Positions 25,121-36,299 of a stretch of 64,000 bases of DNA are shown here, in pieces. A program made the position numbers and the translations under genes. Location: positions 60,462,501 to 60,526,500 of the forward strand of contig NC_084460.1 of the NCBI RefSeq assembly GCF_027409185.1, read 5' to 3'. The notes under the pieces were generated by a model. It saw nothing but the letters and a program-made list of their open reading frames with translations. It did no database searches and was not told the origin of the DNA. Source of the DNA: Cynocephalus volans (taxonomy: Eukaryota > Chordata > Mammalia > Dermoptera > Cynocephalidae). Numbering within the stretch: position 1 is the stretch's first letter; each line of letters opens with the position of its first letter.

Positions 25121-25362
25121 TATTCACTGATTACTAACGACTTGCTAGATCACCACTTCTTGGGCCTTGATTTTCTTCCTGTCCCCTGAATGCCCATCTC
25201 CCCGCTCCTCTTTAGTAATCCTTATTGCTGACATGCATCTCAAAACAATTTATTCAGGAAACTGTTTCTAATTAACTTCATTGTCATTATGAGCATTCTG
25301 CACCCCATTTCTGGGCATGGCGTCATACCTATCCAATTTGGAATTTATTTATTTACAAGGGT

Positions 25363-25605
25363 ACTTCAAAAAGTTTGTGGAAAAGTGGAATTAAAAGATA
25401 ATACAAATCGGGCCGAGCTCGTGGCGCACTAGGGAGAGTGCGGCGCTGGGAGCGCGGCGACGCTCCCGCGGCGGGTTCGGATCCTATATAGGAATGGCCG
25501 GTGCACTCACTGGCTGAGTGCCGGTCACGAAAAGGACAAAAAAAAAAAAAAAAAAAAAAAAAGATAATACGAATCTTTCCACGAACTTCCTCAGGACCCT
25601 CATAT
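25363..25605 (+). mobile_element. Small inverted-repeat DNA element split by a CYN SINE
   Basis: The left part reads GGGTACTTCAAAAAGTTTGT and GGAAAAGTGGAATTAAAAGA; the right part reads TCTTTCCACGAACTTCC and AGGACCCTC. The two arms are inverted copies, giving an element of about 80 bp once the SINE and its duplication are removed. It resembles mariner-derived miniature elements; the family name is not certain. Confidence 0.7.
25410..25562 (+). mobile_element. CYN SINE, type B
   Basis: GGGCCGAGCTCGTGGCGCAC start. A perfect hairpin GGGAGCG/CGCTCCC (25,448-25,454 and 25,461-25,467) lies at the anticodon-arm position, followed by GGTTCGGATCC and GCCGGTCACGAAAAGGAC. AAAAGATAATAC(A/G)AATC flanks it as target duplication. 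Confidence 0.92.
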
Positions 25606-26459
25606 TTATTTATTTTGCCAAACTGAGGCTTCTGTCTATTGACTTCTTATTTTCATTAAGCTGACATCATTCCTACAAGATAAATAGTACCACTGCCATC
25701 ACTACTTACTTAGATTCAGTATTTGAATATTATGCTACTACGTAGATTTTTGTATTTTATATGAATACTTATAATATTTATAATATTATATTAAATATTC
25801 CCATGATAATTTAAAATATTTTATTGTATCATAATCATTTGTACATATATACGTACAGTAAACCATACGTTCCAGTTTGCTAAGGACAGACCCAGTTTAT
25901 TTTTGTTAGCCTAGGATTTTTTTTAACCACTTTATTGAAGTATGATTCACATGCAAAAAGCTGTACATATTTAATGATGAGTTTGAGAATAAGTATAAAC
26001 ACCTGTAAAACCATCAGTACGATATATGCCCAGGATAATTATTACAATGCCTCCTTTCACACTCAAAATTACTGGACAATAAATTATACGGCCACCTTAA
26101 CGAGAGTGTCTTCCCCACCAGAATGAAGCTCTACAAAGTTATCTGCTTATCTTCAGCTAACATAGGGAAGACAGTCAAACATTTTGGTAGTAATTATGCG
26201 AGTGAACAACTAAAACTAGATTACAAATTTCTCAAAGGCTTATTTTACTGATACCCTTTGATACTCCATAAGATTTTCAAAAAATGTTCAGTGAACTTTA
26301 AAAGTAAAATAGTAAGAACAATGGAAAACCAATATTAATACTTCCATACAAAAGCCAATTGTAAGGCTCTAACATCACAATTAAAAACATTATTATTAAT
26401 AACGTGCCCATATAACCTATTTCTGAATTATATGGAAGAATGAAATATCTTCAAAATGC

Positions 26460-26740
26460 TGAGGCTTTGGTAAATAACTATCAATCTAGATTTTCATACA
26501 CAACTAAAATATTCAAGAACAAGAGCTAAAAATTTCAAACAAAAAATATAGTTTACCATCAAAAGACCCATAGTTGAGAAACTTTTAAAAGATATACTTC
26601 AAGAAGAAGGAAAGTGATTTCCGAACAAAAGATGGCAAGAAACTGATAAATATAGTAAACCTAAACAAATATTAAATACACAGAACAAGAATAAAATGCT
26701 TAATTTGGGGAACTAAAAAGAACAGTATGAAATTATAACA
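26460..26740 (+). repeat. Old LINE-1 (L1M-like) fragment
   Basis: AAAGATATACTTCAAGAAGA followed by GATTTCCGAACAAAAGATGG resembles the 5' part of ancient L1M. Degenerate. Confidence 0.5.
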
Positions 26741-27544
26741 TTCAACAACTACTGCACATAAGATAGAAGTGAGTGAATGAATTATTCACTCACAGTGGGC
26801 ACTTACTGTTACCAGAAACCCACTTGTTCTGGAAACTCACCCCTTCTAACACCACCACCTTCAACTATCCACTTGATTACTGAGAGTGTTGCCAAATTAA
26901 TACAGTGTGGTCCCATACACTTGGCCATAACTGATGGTCCAGAGGTGGGCAACTGACCCATGCAGGAGCAAACACAGACAATCTCTAGAAATTACAGATA
27001 AATAACCAAAAGAGGCAAAAAAGTAGGAGTCAACAGGTACTGAACTGTGTGCTATGAAGTACTGCATGTGCCTTGTTGATGCCTTTCTTTTGTCACTGAG
27101 CTGTCTGAAATACTTCCTTCCTCTTTTCTACTTGTCCAATCCATCTTCTAAGGACCCACCTTAAGCCCACTCTGTGCTCTTAACCTGGTCATCCTTCTGT
27201 CTATAAATGATAGTAGAAAAGATTTATCATCTATGGACTGTCAGTGTTCGAGGCATTTCACATACATCATCATTCACACTAACTACACTGGAATGACAAC
27301 ACTTGCTATCTCTCCACTCATCATGGCAAAAAGTCATCTTTCTTAAAGGATATTACCTCATATAATAGCTTCCTAACTATTCTACATGTTTATATGTGTT
27401 CTCTGCAGCTGTCTAGAAGACACAGAAACTATGTCTTCTATTCTTATCTCTACTCACCTTCTCTCTCCCCTTTCAAAATATACCCTTCCTATTTCTCAAT
27501 CTCTTATTACAACTGCAACCAATACAATAAAAGCTGCTATTTAT

Positions 27545-27705
27545 AATGGCTTGCATTGTGCTGACAGCCTACTAAATGCTTTACAAACATTTCATTTACT
27601 CCTCACAACAATCCCATAAGGTAGATACTATCCTCCCATTTCAGAGAGGAGGAAACAAGCTTGGAGAGCTTATGCAACTCATTCTCTCACATTAGTATGA
27701 GCCTA
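27545..27705 (-). repeat. MIR SINE, minus strand
   Basis: TTTCATTTACTCCTCACAAC, ATCCCATAAGGTAGATACTA and AGAGGAGGAAACAAGCTTGG are the reverse complement of the MIR core. Confidence 0.8.
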
Positions 27706-29945
27706 AGATCAATAAAATATCACTGTGGACTCCCAGAAGTATAACATCCCCCACTGTTTTTTTTTCCCACTTACCTGTTGTGACAGTCTGTACTGTGGCA
27801 ACTTGGTTAAGTTCAAACTACACTTCCCAGAATCCTCTTCCCATCGGGTTCCATTTTAGAGTTAGCCAAAAGAGCAAACTACTCTCTGAAGTTCATGGTT
27901 AGATAGAGAGATGTAGAGTTGCCAACAGATTCCACCATGTCTCTGCTCTCCATATAGCTCTTTTTTTCTGATTGCCAACCCTGCTGAACTAACAGGTCCA
28001 CCACCAAAAGCCTGACTGAGGACCACAGGAGATTGTAGCTATGCAGAGCTGACAGCTCTCCACAGACTTTCCACCAGCTCCACTGTGTGGTCCCACCCAA
28101 GCAATTCTCAGATTCACCTGCAAACTCCAACTTGCCCACTTCACCACTGCTTCAGGAAGGTTGATTAGTGACTTTTCCCTGATCTGCCCTTACAGCCTCT
28201 GACTTCTGAGTTTCTCCCACAACTGTGTACAGTCTTATTCTTTTCATAAATCATTTATTCCATAATATCATAACAACTCTGCTTCTTTGATTGAACTATT
28301 AAATGATGCAAGTACTCGAACTTCCTCCCAATGTACTGACCAAGAAATCTCTGCAACTTTCCCTTCTGACATCTTCCAAACCAAATCTAAGCCACTCGAT
28401 CCTTTCAGTGCCTTGAGTCAAACCTTATTTTATCAGTTCTGCACTGCACATCTTTGCTTCCAAAGAAGCTGAAGTATCCCTCATTCCAAAGAAGCTTCAT
28501 CTCTCTACTTGATCCTCCCATTTGCAAAAAGCAAAATTTAATGGAAAATTCTAGAGTGGTATCAGAATAACAAATGTAAATAACAATTTATTAACTAAGA
28601 ACAAGATTAGCAAAGACCACTTAGGGAAACTCCTGTGCTCTGGTTAGAGATGTGAAGATGGAGAGAGAACAAGCATACAGAAAAAACTGGAGAAGAAAAA
28701 CATTTGTTAACGTATGGTTTGTCCCAAATGTTTTTTCCACTAGAGGTAGGAAAGCTTCACTTTTTTATGTAATCATTTTAGGCTTATCCAAGTACTTCCC
28801 TAAATGAACTTTAAGTTTCTACCGGGCATAAAAAGAAGACTGTGTGTATAATTTTTCCAATACTTCTTTTTTCTTTTCAAAAAAAAAAAAAGATCTCCCT
28901 CTACCAGACACTTTTTGATTGAAGTATTTCCAAAACTGTATTTCACCAGTCTTGGTTCTCCATTTGTAACACAAGAATAATCCAGTTCTCTGTATTTTCT
29001 AGGGTTTGATGCTTACTATCCTGGATTTTATTACTAAACTATTCCACAAGTAATTTCTATCTTACACATTCACTCTTTCAACAAGTATTTTCTGAAAGCC
29101 TACTATATATCAAGCACAGTTTAATGCAAGGCATCTGGCTATAAAATACTTTTAAGTAAGATATCTAATTTAGATCAATTAATCACATTAAACAGAGCTA
29201 CTTCCTTCCAAATGCTCTCCTACAACAAGTCTCTTCCCCAGACTGCTGTCATGTTAGCAACCTCCTAAGCAAGAAAACTTAAGTCTCTTCTGCCTCTTTA
29301 TTATTTTCTATTAAGTTATAGTTCTCACAGACTCACAGGTTAGGCAGATCCTTAAGAGGTCAACCTCCCCTTTACAAATTCAGAAATCTTGAAGTTACTC
29401 TGTCACAGTCTATTTCTAATTAATGGCAGATTTAAGACTGAACTCAAGGCTTTCTCCTACCATCAGCGTTCAACAAACAGTACAGAGTATGGTTCGTGGG
29501 ACTCCCTTCAGCAAAACTCTAGGCAAGAAATCTCTCAGGCATACCCCTGAGTATACCTTCTAACCCTGAGGCAGGATCCAACAGTCCATGACTATGAGAT
29601 ATAATTTTGTGAAGCTGATTGATATACATTACATGATCTCAGAACACATAACTAATCTACCCTTTCTCAAATCACAGGACAAGATTATATGCGCAAAAAC
29701 ACAGTGGCTTGGAAGTGAAGTCATTACAATGCAGCCATGTACTGATTGTGGACTGGTTAGGTTAATATCACATTATCTCTAAAAGTAGATTTTTATTAAT
29801 ACTGAGGCTGAGCTACCACTCTCTACTTCCCTTGTTTCCTTATACTGTCTGAGCACCTCAGAAATTCTGTAAATACTGTTTGATATGTTATTATACATTA
29901 TATGTCATCTTATACAATAAGATATTACTAACTTTAAAAAGGAGT

Positions 29946-30036
29946 GCCGGCCAGTTAGCTCAGTTGGTTAGAGCGCAGTGTTATAACACCAAGGTCAAGG
30001 GACTGGATCCCCATTCTCAGCCAGCTGCCAAAAAAA
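29946..30036 (+). mobile_element. CYN SINE, one-unit
   Basis: GCCGGCCAGTTAGCTCAGTT start and TTATAACACCAAGGTCAAGG middle, ending CCAGCTGCC and an A-tail. AAAAGGAGT on both sides is the target duplication. Confidence 0.88.
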
Positions 30037-30135
30037 GGAGTTAATAGGCTGCTTAAGAATGCCTAGATTGATTAGAAAATATATTAGAGTCCTATAAATC
30101 AAGATATTAATCTCTCTCTTAGATTGAATCACGGC

Positions 30136-30262
30136 AACTGGCTGGTTAGCTCACTTGGTTAGAGCATGGTGTTGACAACACCAAAGTCAAGGGTTCAGAT
30201 CCCCGTACTAGCCAGCCATCAAAAAAGTTAAAAACTAAAACATTAAAAATAAATAAATAAAT
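30136..30262 (+). mobile_element. CYN SINE, one-unit
   Basis: ACTGGCTGGTTAGCTCACTT start and GTTGACAACACCAAAGTCAA middle, ending CTAGCCAGCC with a long AAATA tail. ATTGAA(T/C)CA flanks it. Confidence 0.88.
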
Positions 30263-32674
30263 TGAACCAAGGGACATTAATCTCATCTCCTTATCACATT
30301 AAAACAACAACAATACTTTGGATTAAAATTCCATAAATACCATTAAAATGTAACAAAGTCTGTCAAAAGAATAATCACAAACATAACAAATAATGATAAT
30401 GAAGCATCTTTAAGTCAAAAACCTAAAGTAAAATATGACTTGGGGGCATTTAACTATTATTAAGTAACAGTAAAGAAACAATTAAAAACTGATTTCACCT
30501 TAGACTGCAGATCTATTCCCAAAGGCTAATAAAACAATATCAATTCACATTTTCCCCACTGGCTTCCATTTAATAATTTTTCCACAGAAAACACTGTCTC
30601 TGTGGTAGGGCTGTTCACAAATACTTGATTTTCTCCTTCTGGGCATATGGAAAGATTAAATTTCCCCTTCCTGTTTATCTCAGGTACAGCCATGAGACTT
30701 TCTTTGACCAGAATTTGTGGCTAACAGTGGTGAATGTTTCTTCCAGGTAAAAGCTTTAAAAGCTGAAGTGTGCTTTAACGCGTTCTCTTTTCCCTCGGCC
30801 CTAGCAACCAGTAATGCTCCAGATTGTAGCTGCTCCCAAGTGAGATCCCAAGTCAGGTTTCTTTTAAAATTCATAACAGGAGACAGCTTGAACTTATAAT
30901 TAAACATCTTTAATATCCACAAAATAAGATTCTGATTAACATAGCTGCAAAAGATATTTTACAATTCCTGTGGTTTTGTTTCCATCCACAGACCAACAAA
31001 AGATTGTTAACACTGAAATTCAAAACTTTGTTTGACAAGGATCAGCAATAGATACTACAACTATGAGGTGAAAGATTACTGGAGAACAGACTAGCACCAC
31101 AGTACTAATTTATCGTGCCACAGATTACTTACTAATTGCAAGGAGGAAAATATACATTATCTTAACCCCATCAACAAAGTGATCAAACTTAGCATCACAA
31201 ACAATGAGATTATACAGAATATGTCTCCTCACAGGAGGCAATATGAAGTACACAGCATCACTTATTAAGTATTCTCGTCCAAAATGTTTAATTTGAAACT
31301 AATCAACCCTTTAAACCTAGTTTACAGTTAATAGCCAGTATAGAGAGTACAGAGGAACAAGCTAAATGACACCATGAGGGGAAAGATGTGACAAATCCAG
31401 AATGGGAGTCATTTTATAAGACAACTATCTTGATCTCTTCAAAAAATCAATGTCATTTTAAAAGGAGGGAGAAGGTGAGGCTGTTCTAGATTAGAAGAGA
31501 TCAAAAAGACTTAACAACCAAATGCGGAGGGTGAACAAAGCCATAAGAGACTTTTCAGTACAAACTGGAGATCAAACATGGATGGATATTAGATTATATA
31601 CTAGGCAATTATCACATCTAAGAAAATTAACAAAAATAGTATTTTGGGTATGTAAGAAAATGTCCTTATCTTTTGGAGGTGCATGCTGACATATTTAGGG
31701 CTAAAGTGTCATAAAGTCTACAGTTTAGTTTCAAATCGTTCAGCCAAAAATAACATACACATTGTATTTACAGATAAAGCAAATATGGCAAGATTTCAAC
31801 AAGTTTTGAATCTAGATGGTCATCATACAAATGCTTGCTATTACCAATTTTCTGTTGCTTGAAATTGTTTCATAATAGAAAGTCAGGGGGATATACAGAC
31901 CAATGGAACAGAACAGAGAACCCAGAAATATACCCACATATTTACAGCCAACTCATTTTCGAGAAAGGTGCAAAAAACATACACTGGAGAAAGGGCAGCC
32001 TCCTCAGTAAATGGTGCTGGGAAAACCACAGATCCATACACAGAAGAATAAAACTAGACCCCCTATCTCTCATACATACAAAAATGAACTCAAAATGAAT
32101 TAAAGACTTAAATGTAAGACCTGAAATTTAAAAACTTCTGGACATTGGTTTGAGCAAAGATTTTATGGGCAAGACTTCAAAAGCACAGGCAACAAAGCAA
32201 AAACAGACAAATGAGATAATATCAAACTAAAAAGCTCTGTATAGCAAAGGAATCAATCAACAGAGCAAAGAGACAACCTGCAGAACAGGAGAAAATACTT
32301 GCAAACTATTAATTCTAAAAAGGATTAGTATCCAGAATATACATGGAAGTCAGACAACTCAACAGCAAAAAACCAAATAATCCAATCAAAAAATGGGCAA
32401 ATGACCTGAACACACATTTCTCAAAAAAACATAACAAATGACCAAGAGTGCAAAAAAATACTCAACATCATTAATCATCAAGGAAATGCACATCAAACCT
32501 ACAATGAGATATCATCTCACCCCAGTTGGAATAGCTATTACCAAAAAGACAGAAAATAACGAATGCTGGCAAGGATATGGAGAAAAGGGAACTCACATAC
32601 ATTGAAGGTGGGAATGTAAATTAGTACAGCCATTATGGAAAACAGTATGAAGGTTCCTCAAAAAACTTAAAATA

Positions 32675-32819
32675 GGGGCCGAGCCTGTGGCGCACTCGGG
32701 AGAGTGTGGCGCTGGGAGCGCGGTGACGCTCCTGCCACGGGTTCGGATCCTATATAGGAATGGCCGGTGCACTCACTGGCTGAGCACCAGTCATGAAAAA
32801 TACAAAAAAAAAAAAAAAA
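32675..32819 (+). mobile_element. CYN SINE, type B, inside L1
   Basis: GGGGCCGAGCCTGTGGCGCAC start, GGGAGCG...CGCTCC hairpin, GGTTCGGATCC, ending AGTCATGAAAAATAC plus an A-run. AAAAAACTTAAA on both sides marks the target. Confidence 0.92.
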
Positions 32820-33106
32820 AACTTAAATCAGAACTACCATGTGATCCAGCAATCCCACTACTGGGTATTCATCCAAAGGAAAGGGAATCAGTATATCAAA
32901 GAGATATATGCAAACAGACAAAATATGGAATCAACCTAAGTGTCCATCAACAGTCCATCAATGGATAAAGAAAATGTGGTATATATGCACAACGGAATAC
33001 TATTCAGCCACTGAAAAAAAAGAATGAAATCCTACCATTCATGTCAACATGGATGAGCCTAGAGGACATTATGTTAAATAAGCCAGGCACAGAAAAAGAA
33101 ATACTG

Positions 33107-33280
33107 GGGCCGGCCCGTGGCTCACTCGGGAGAGTGCGGTGCTGATAACACCAAGGCCCCGGGTTCGGATCCCATATACGGATGGCCGGTTCGCTCACTG
33201 GCTGAGCGTGGTGCTCACAACACCAAGTCAAGGGTTAAGATCCCCTTACCGGTCATCTTTTTAAAAAAAAAAAAAAAAAA
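33107..33280 (+). mobile_element. CYN SINE, two-unit (dimer A), inside L1
   Basis: GGGCCGGCCCGTGGCTCACT start, GATAACACCAAGG middle, second half ending CTTACCGGTCATC. The 15-bp target duplication GAAAAAGAAATACTG is exact, so the copy is recent. Confidence 0.95.
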
Positions 33281-34884
33281 GAAAAAGAAATACTGCATGT
33301 TCTCACGCATGTGGGAGCTAAAAAAGTTGAGCTCATAGAAGTAAAGAAAAGAATTGTGGTTACTAGAGGCTGGGAAGGGTAGGGGGACAGAAGGATAGGG
33401 AGAGATAGGCTAATACATACAAAATTACAGATAAATAAGAGAAATAAGTTTTAGTGTTCTACCACACTGTAAGGTGACTATAGTTAACAATAACTTATTG
33501 CATGTTATCAAATAGCTAGAAGAGAGAATTTTGAATATTCCCAACACAGAGAAATGATAAATGTTTGAGGTGATAGATATGCTAATACCCTATTTTGGTC
33601 ATTATACATTGTATATATGTTTCAAAATATCACTGTATCCCCAAACATGTACATTATCAATTTACATAAAAATAAATAAATAAAAACGCAATCAAATATT
33701 TTAAAAAGGGGGGGTGAGAGAGCCTAGAGAGCTCCAATCCTACAAGGAAAAAAAAATCAACCTGAAACCAAAGTTGTAGGAAATACAGCGTACCAAACAT
33801 GACTTGATTTTAATACGGCACCTATTAAATATAGTTTACCCTTTTGTAAACAAGGATTGAAAGCTCCACCTAAAACTGCTTAAAAGATTCAGTCTATAAT
33901 GTAATCCAAGCATTTAAGATACGCCTTTAACAACCAGTTTTCTCAAAACAGACACCTGATGAGCATGACTAGATAACCATTCTGTAACATTATATACACC
34001 CAAATTAAACAAGATTCAACATACGTTTATATTTTAACCAAACAGCAAATCAATCTGTGAACCATCCACCTGATAACTCTACAATTTGACCTTTTCTCTA
34101 CAGACACTGCAAAGACATTCAACTACAAATTTTCGTCAGCCTGATAATACACTAGCAAAATTAGAGAGTACTATAATTAGGCATCAACTTAACATTTGCA
34201 ACTATACATGAAGCTTCACTTATCAAGGGAATTTATCAAAACTTTCTTCTGTGAACAGCTCTGGCTAAAGAATAGTAAAGGCCAATGTAAATGAGAATTT
34301 TCAGTTAGCTATGCACTGATTAGTAGCACACCACACAAATAAAAAAACCACATCATCAAAAGATAACTTTCTATGATATTCTACACATTAAATTTTGACA
34401 CCAAACTCAGAAATATTGCATAAGAATGCACAAACTACCAAGAGTGTTGACACTGCCACATTATCCAGCAACAAATTTTGCAATAAGGAAATCTCAAGAA
34501 ATAACCCAGCTGCGAGTTCCCATTACGCATCTAGAACAAACTGCAAAAGCAAAATCATAACTTTTCAAGAAATATGCAGTTTTACCAAATATATTTCTTC
34601 TTTTCTGTAAGAGGCTTAATTTTTTCTGTTCAGTCCTACTACAAAAAAGGTAAAGTTACCTGAAAACATCTTTTAAAAGTTTTTTGCTTTTTTTTAAAAG
34701 CCAAGAAAATGATTTGGCTGGGCTGTAGCAAAATACATCGAACAGCCTACCTTCGGGAAAAGTAAACCATATATACCTACGTGTTTAGAATTCACCCCCA
34801 GGAAGAAACTGTTCAACTAGTCTCATTTTCCTGAAATACCTGTTTGTGCAAAATGGAGAAATACAATCCTTCAAAGAGACATCT

Positions 34885-35055
34885 GCATATTCGAATCAAA
34901 GCTTCCTCGATCACGAGCTGCATGACCTTGGGCAAATGCCTTAACCTTTCTGAGCCTCGATTTTTCATCTATAAAATGGGGAGACAACGTACAGCCCACC
35001 TCACTGGGCTGGCTGGGCGCAAAGAGCACATTAAGTGCTAGCTAAATGTTCCGTA
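34885..35055 (+). repeat. MIR SINE
   Basis: GCATGACCTTGGGCAAATGC, TTAACCTTTCTGAGCCTCG and TCATCTATAAAATGGGGAGA follow the MIR consensus order. It lies 390 bp inside the first intron from the proposed exon-1 donor. Confidence 0.85.
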
Positions 35056-35368
35056 AAGGGAGAAGGAAGAAACAAACCTAATCAATAGATAACCACACTG
35101 TGACACTGCAAAGACAAGCACTTTTTCGCTTACTGCATGTAACATTTCCGCTTCTCCCAGGGACCAGCTGCAACCTTCCTTCCAAAATCTCTGCAGAGTA
35201 CGTGTCTGACAGCTACGGAGCCCAGCAGCCTACTTCACCCAGACCTGGGACTCAGGGGAGGATGCATGGACCAGAGGTCCGCCCTCTTGGAGCGGGGCAA
35301 TCACCCAGCGAAATCCCCGCCCCGGGAGCGGCCCAGAGGCCGCCGCCGGCCCCCTCCTCGGGTCCCCG

Positions 35369-35424
35369 ACACACGCGCACACACACGCGCGCACATACAC
35401 ACGCACACACACACACACACACAA
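35369..35424. repeat. (CA)n / (CG,CA)n alternating purine-pyrimidine tract
   Basis: About 56 bp of CACACG/CACACA mixture, 20 bp inside the intron from the proposed exon-1 donor. Such tracts can adopt Z-DNA, and here it adjoins an active promoter. Confidence 0.85.
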
Positions 35425-35443
35425 TCATAGGCAAGGCACGTAC

Positions 35444-35950
35444 CAGCCACTCCGTGGGGACGTAGGGAGCCGCAGGCCCGAGGAGGGGCCGCCGCCGAGC
35501 CCGCCCCTCCGCCCCCGCGCGGCCTGTCACCGCGGCCCCCTACCGGGGGAGGCCGCGGGGCCCCCGGGTGCCGGAGGGGCGCGCGAGGAGTCAGGCGCGG
35601 GCCGGGGGGCCGGGCCCCCCCCTCCTTCACATGGAACCCGGGCCGGGCGGGATGGCAGGCGCGTGGATTGTCGCGGCCGGCCGGGGCCTCTCAGCGCCCC
35701 TCGGTATTTTTCGCCGCTGCAGCCCCGAGGCCCGCGGGAAGCTGGGTAGGAAAGAAGGAAGCTGCGGGCCGGCGTCGCTAAAGGCCGGAGAAGGGGCGGG
35801 AGCGGCGACCCCCGCGGTCGGGGGTTCCGGGTGTCCCAGTCGTCGTCCTCCTGGTCGCCGCCGCTGGCCGCGGGACCCCCGAACGCCTCGCCCAGCGGCC
35901 GCACCACCCCCGTCAGGCGCTGCCACTGAGCGCAGTCGGGCCGCCACTAC
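35444..35950 (-). other. MAP3K2: Probable MAP3K2 non-coding exon 1 (limits uncertain)
   Basis: A first exon must lie in the CpG island. The best donor I see on the minus strand is GGCTG|GTACGT (exon end 35,444). Alternatives are CCCCG|GTAGGG (exon end 35,544) and CCGCG|GTGACA. The start is placed only by the island centre. The start codon lies in the next exon, so this one should be entirely 5' UTR. Confidence 0.5.
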
Positions 35951-36299
35951 ACACGGGCCCGTGACGTCGGGCGTAGCTCAACGTACGTCATGGCCTCTGC
36001 TCGTGCGCGCGCTTCCCCGCCCTCCAGGAGCGGAACCCGTCGCGAGCACGCGCCCCGCCGAGGGAAGCGGGCCGGCGCTTGCGCAGTAGCCTGCTGCGCC
36101 CACGCACACGCCCGGCCGCGCCCGTCGAGCGGCGCGGGGATTCCCAGTCCTGGCACGGCCCTTGCTCCCGCCACGCCCTCGGCTCCGCGCGGCCGGCGCC
36201 TTTCCGCGTGCGCGGCGCACCTAGCTCCTCCCGCGTCTGCCAACGTGCTCAGACCCGAGACACCCAAGCCGATCCCGGGAAGGTTCTCCCGCGTGGCCT

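Larger units (their letters stand above)
31885..33680 (+). repeat. LINE-1 ORF2 C-terminus and 3' end, older copy, carrying two SINEs
   Basis: Reads ACCAATGGAACAGAACAGAG through AAATGGTGCTGGGAAAACC, ATTCATCCAAAGGAAAGGGA and the AATACTATTCAGCC region, then a 3' UTR ending in AAATAAATAAATAAAA. A short ORF2 piece (DQWNRTENPEIYPHIY) is still readable near 31.9-32.1 kb, but frames are broken. Two CYN SINEs (32,675 and 33,107) were inserted later. Confidence 0.9.
15488..35443 (-). other. MAP3K2: Large first intron of MAP3K2 (about 20 kb)
   Basis: Lies between the CpG-island exon and the start-codon exon. Content is old L1 fragments (16.8-19.3, 20.9-21.4, 22.8-25.1, 26.5-26.7 and 31.9-33.7 kb), CYN SINEs, an MLT1 LTR, MIRs and a small inverted-repeat element. 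No coding exon recognised. The exact right boundary depends on which exon-1 donor is used. Confidence 0.7.
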
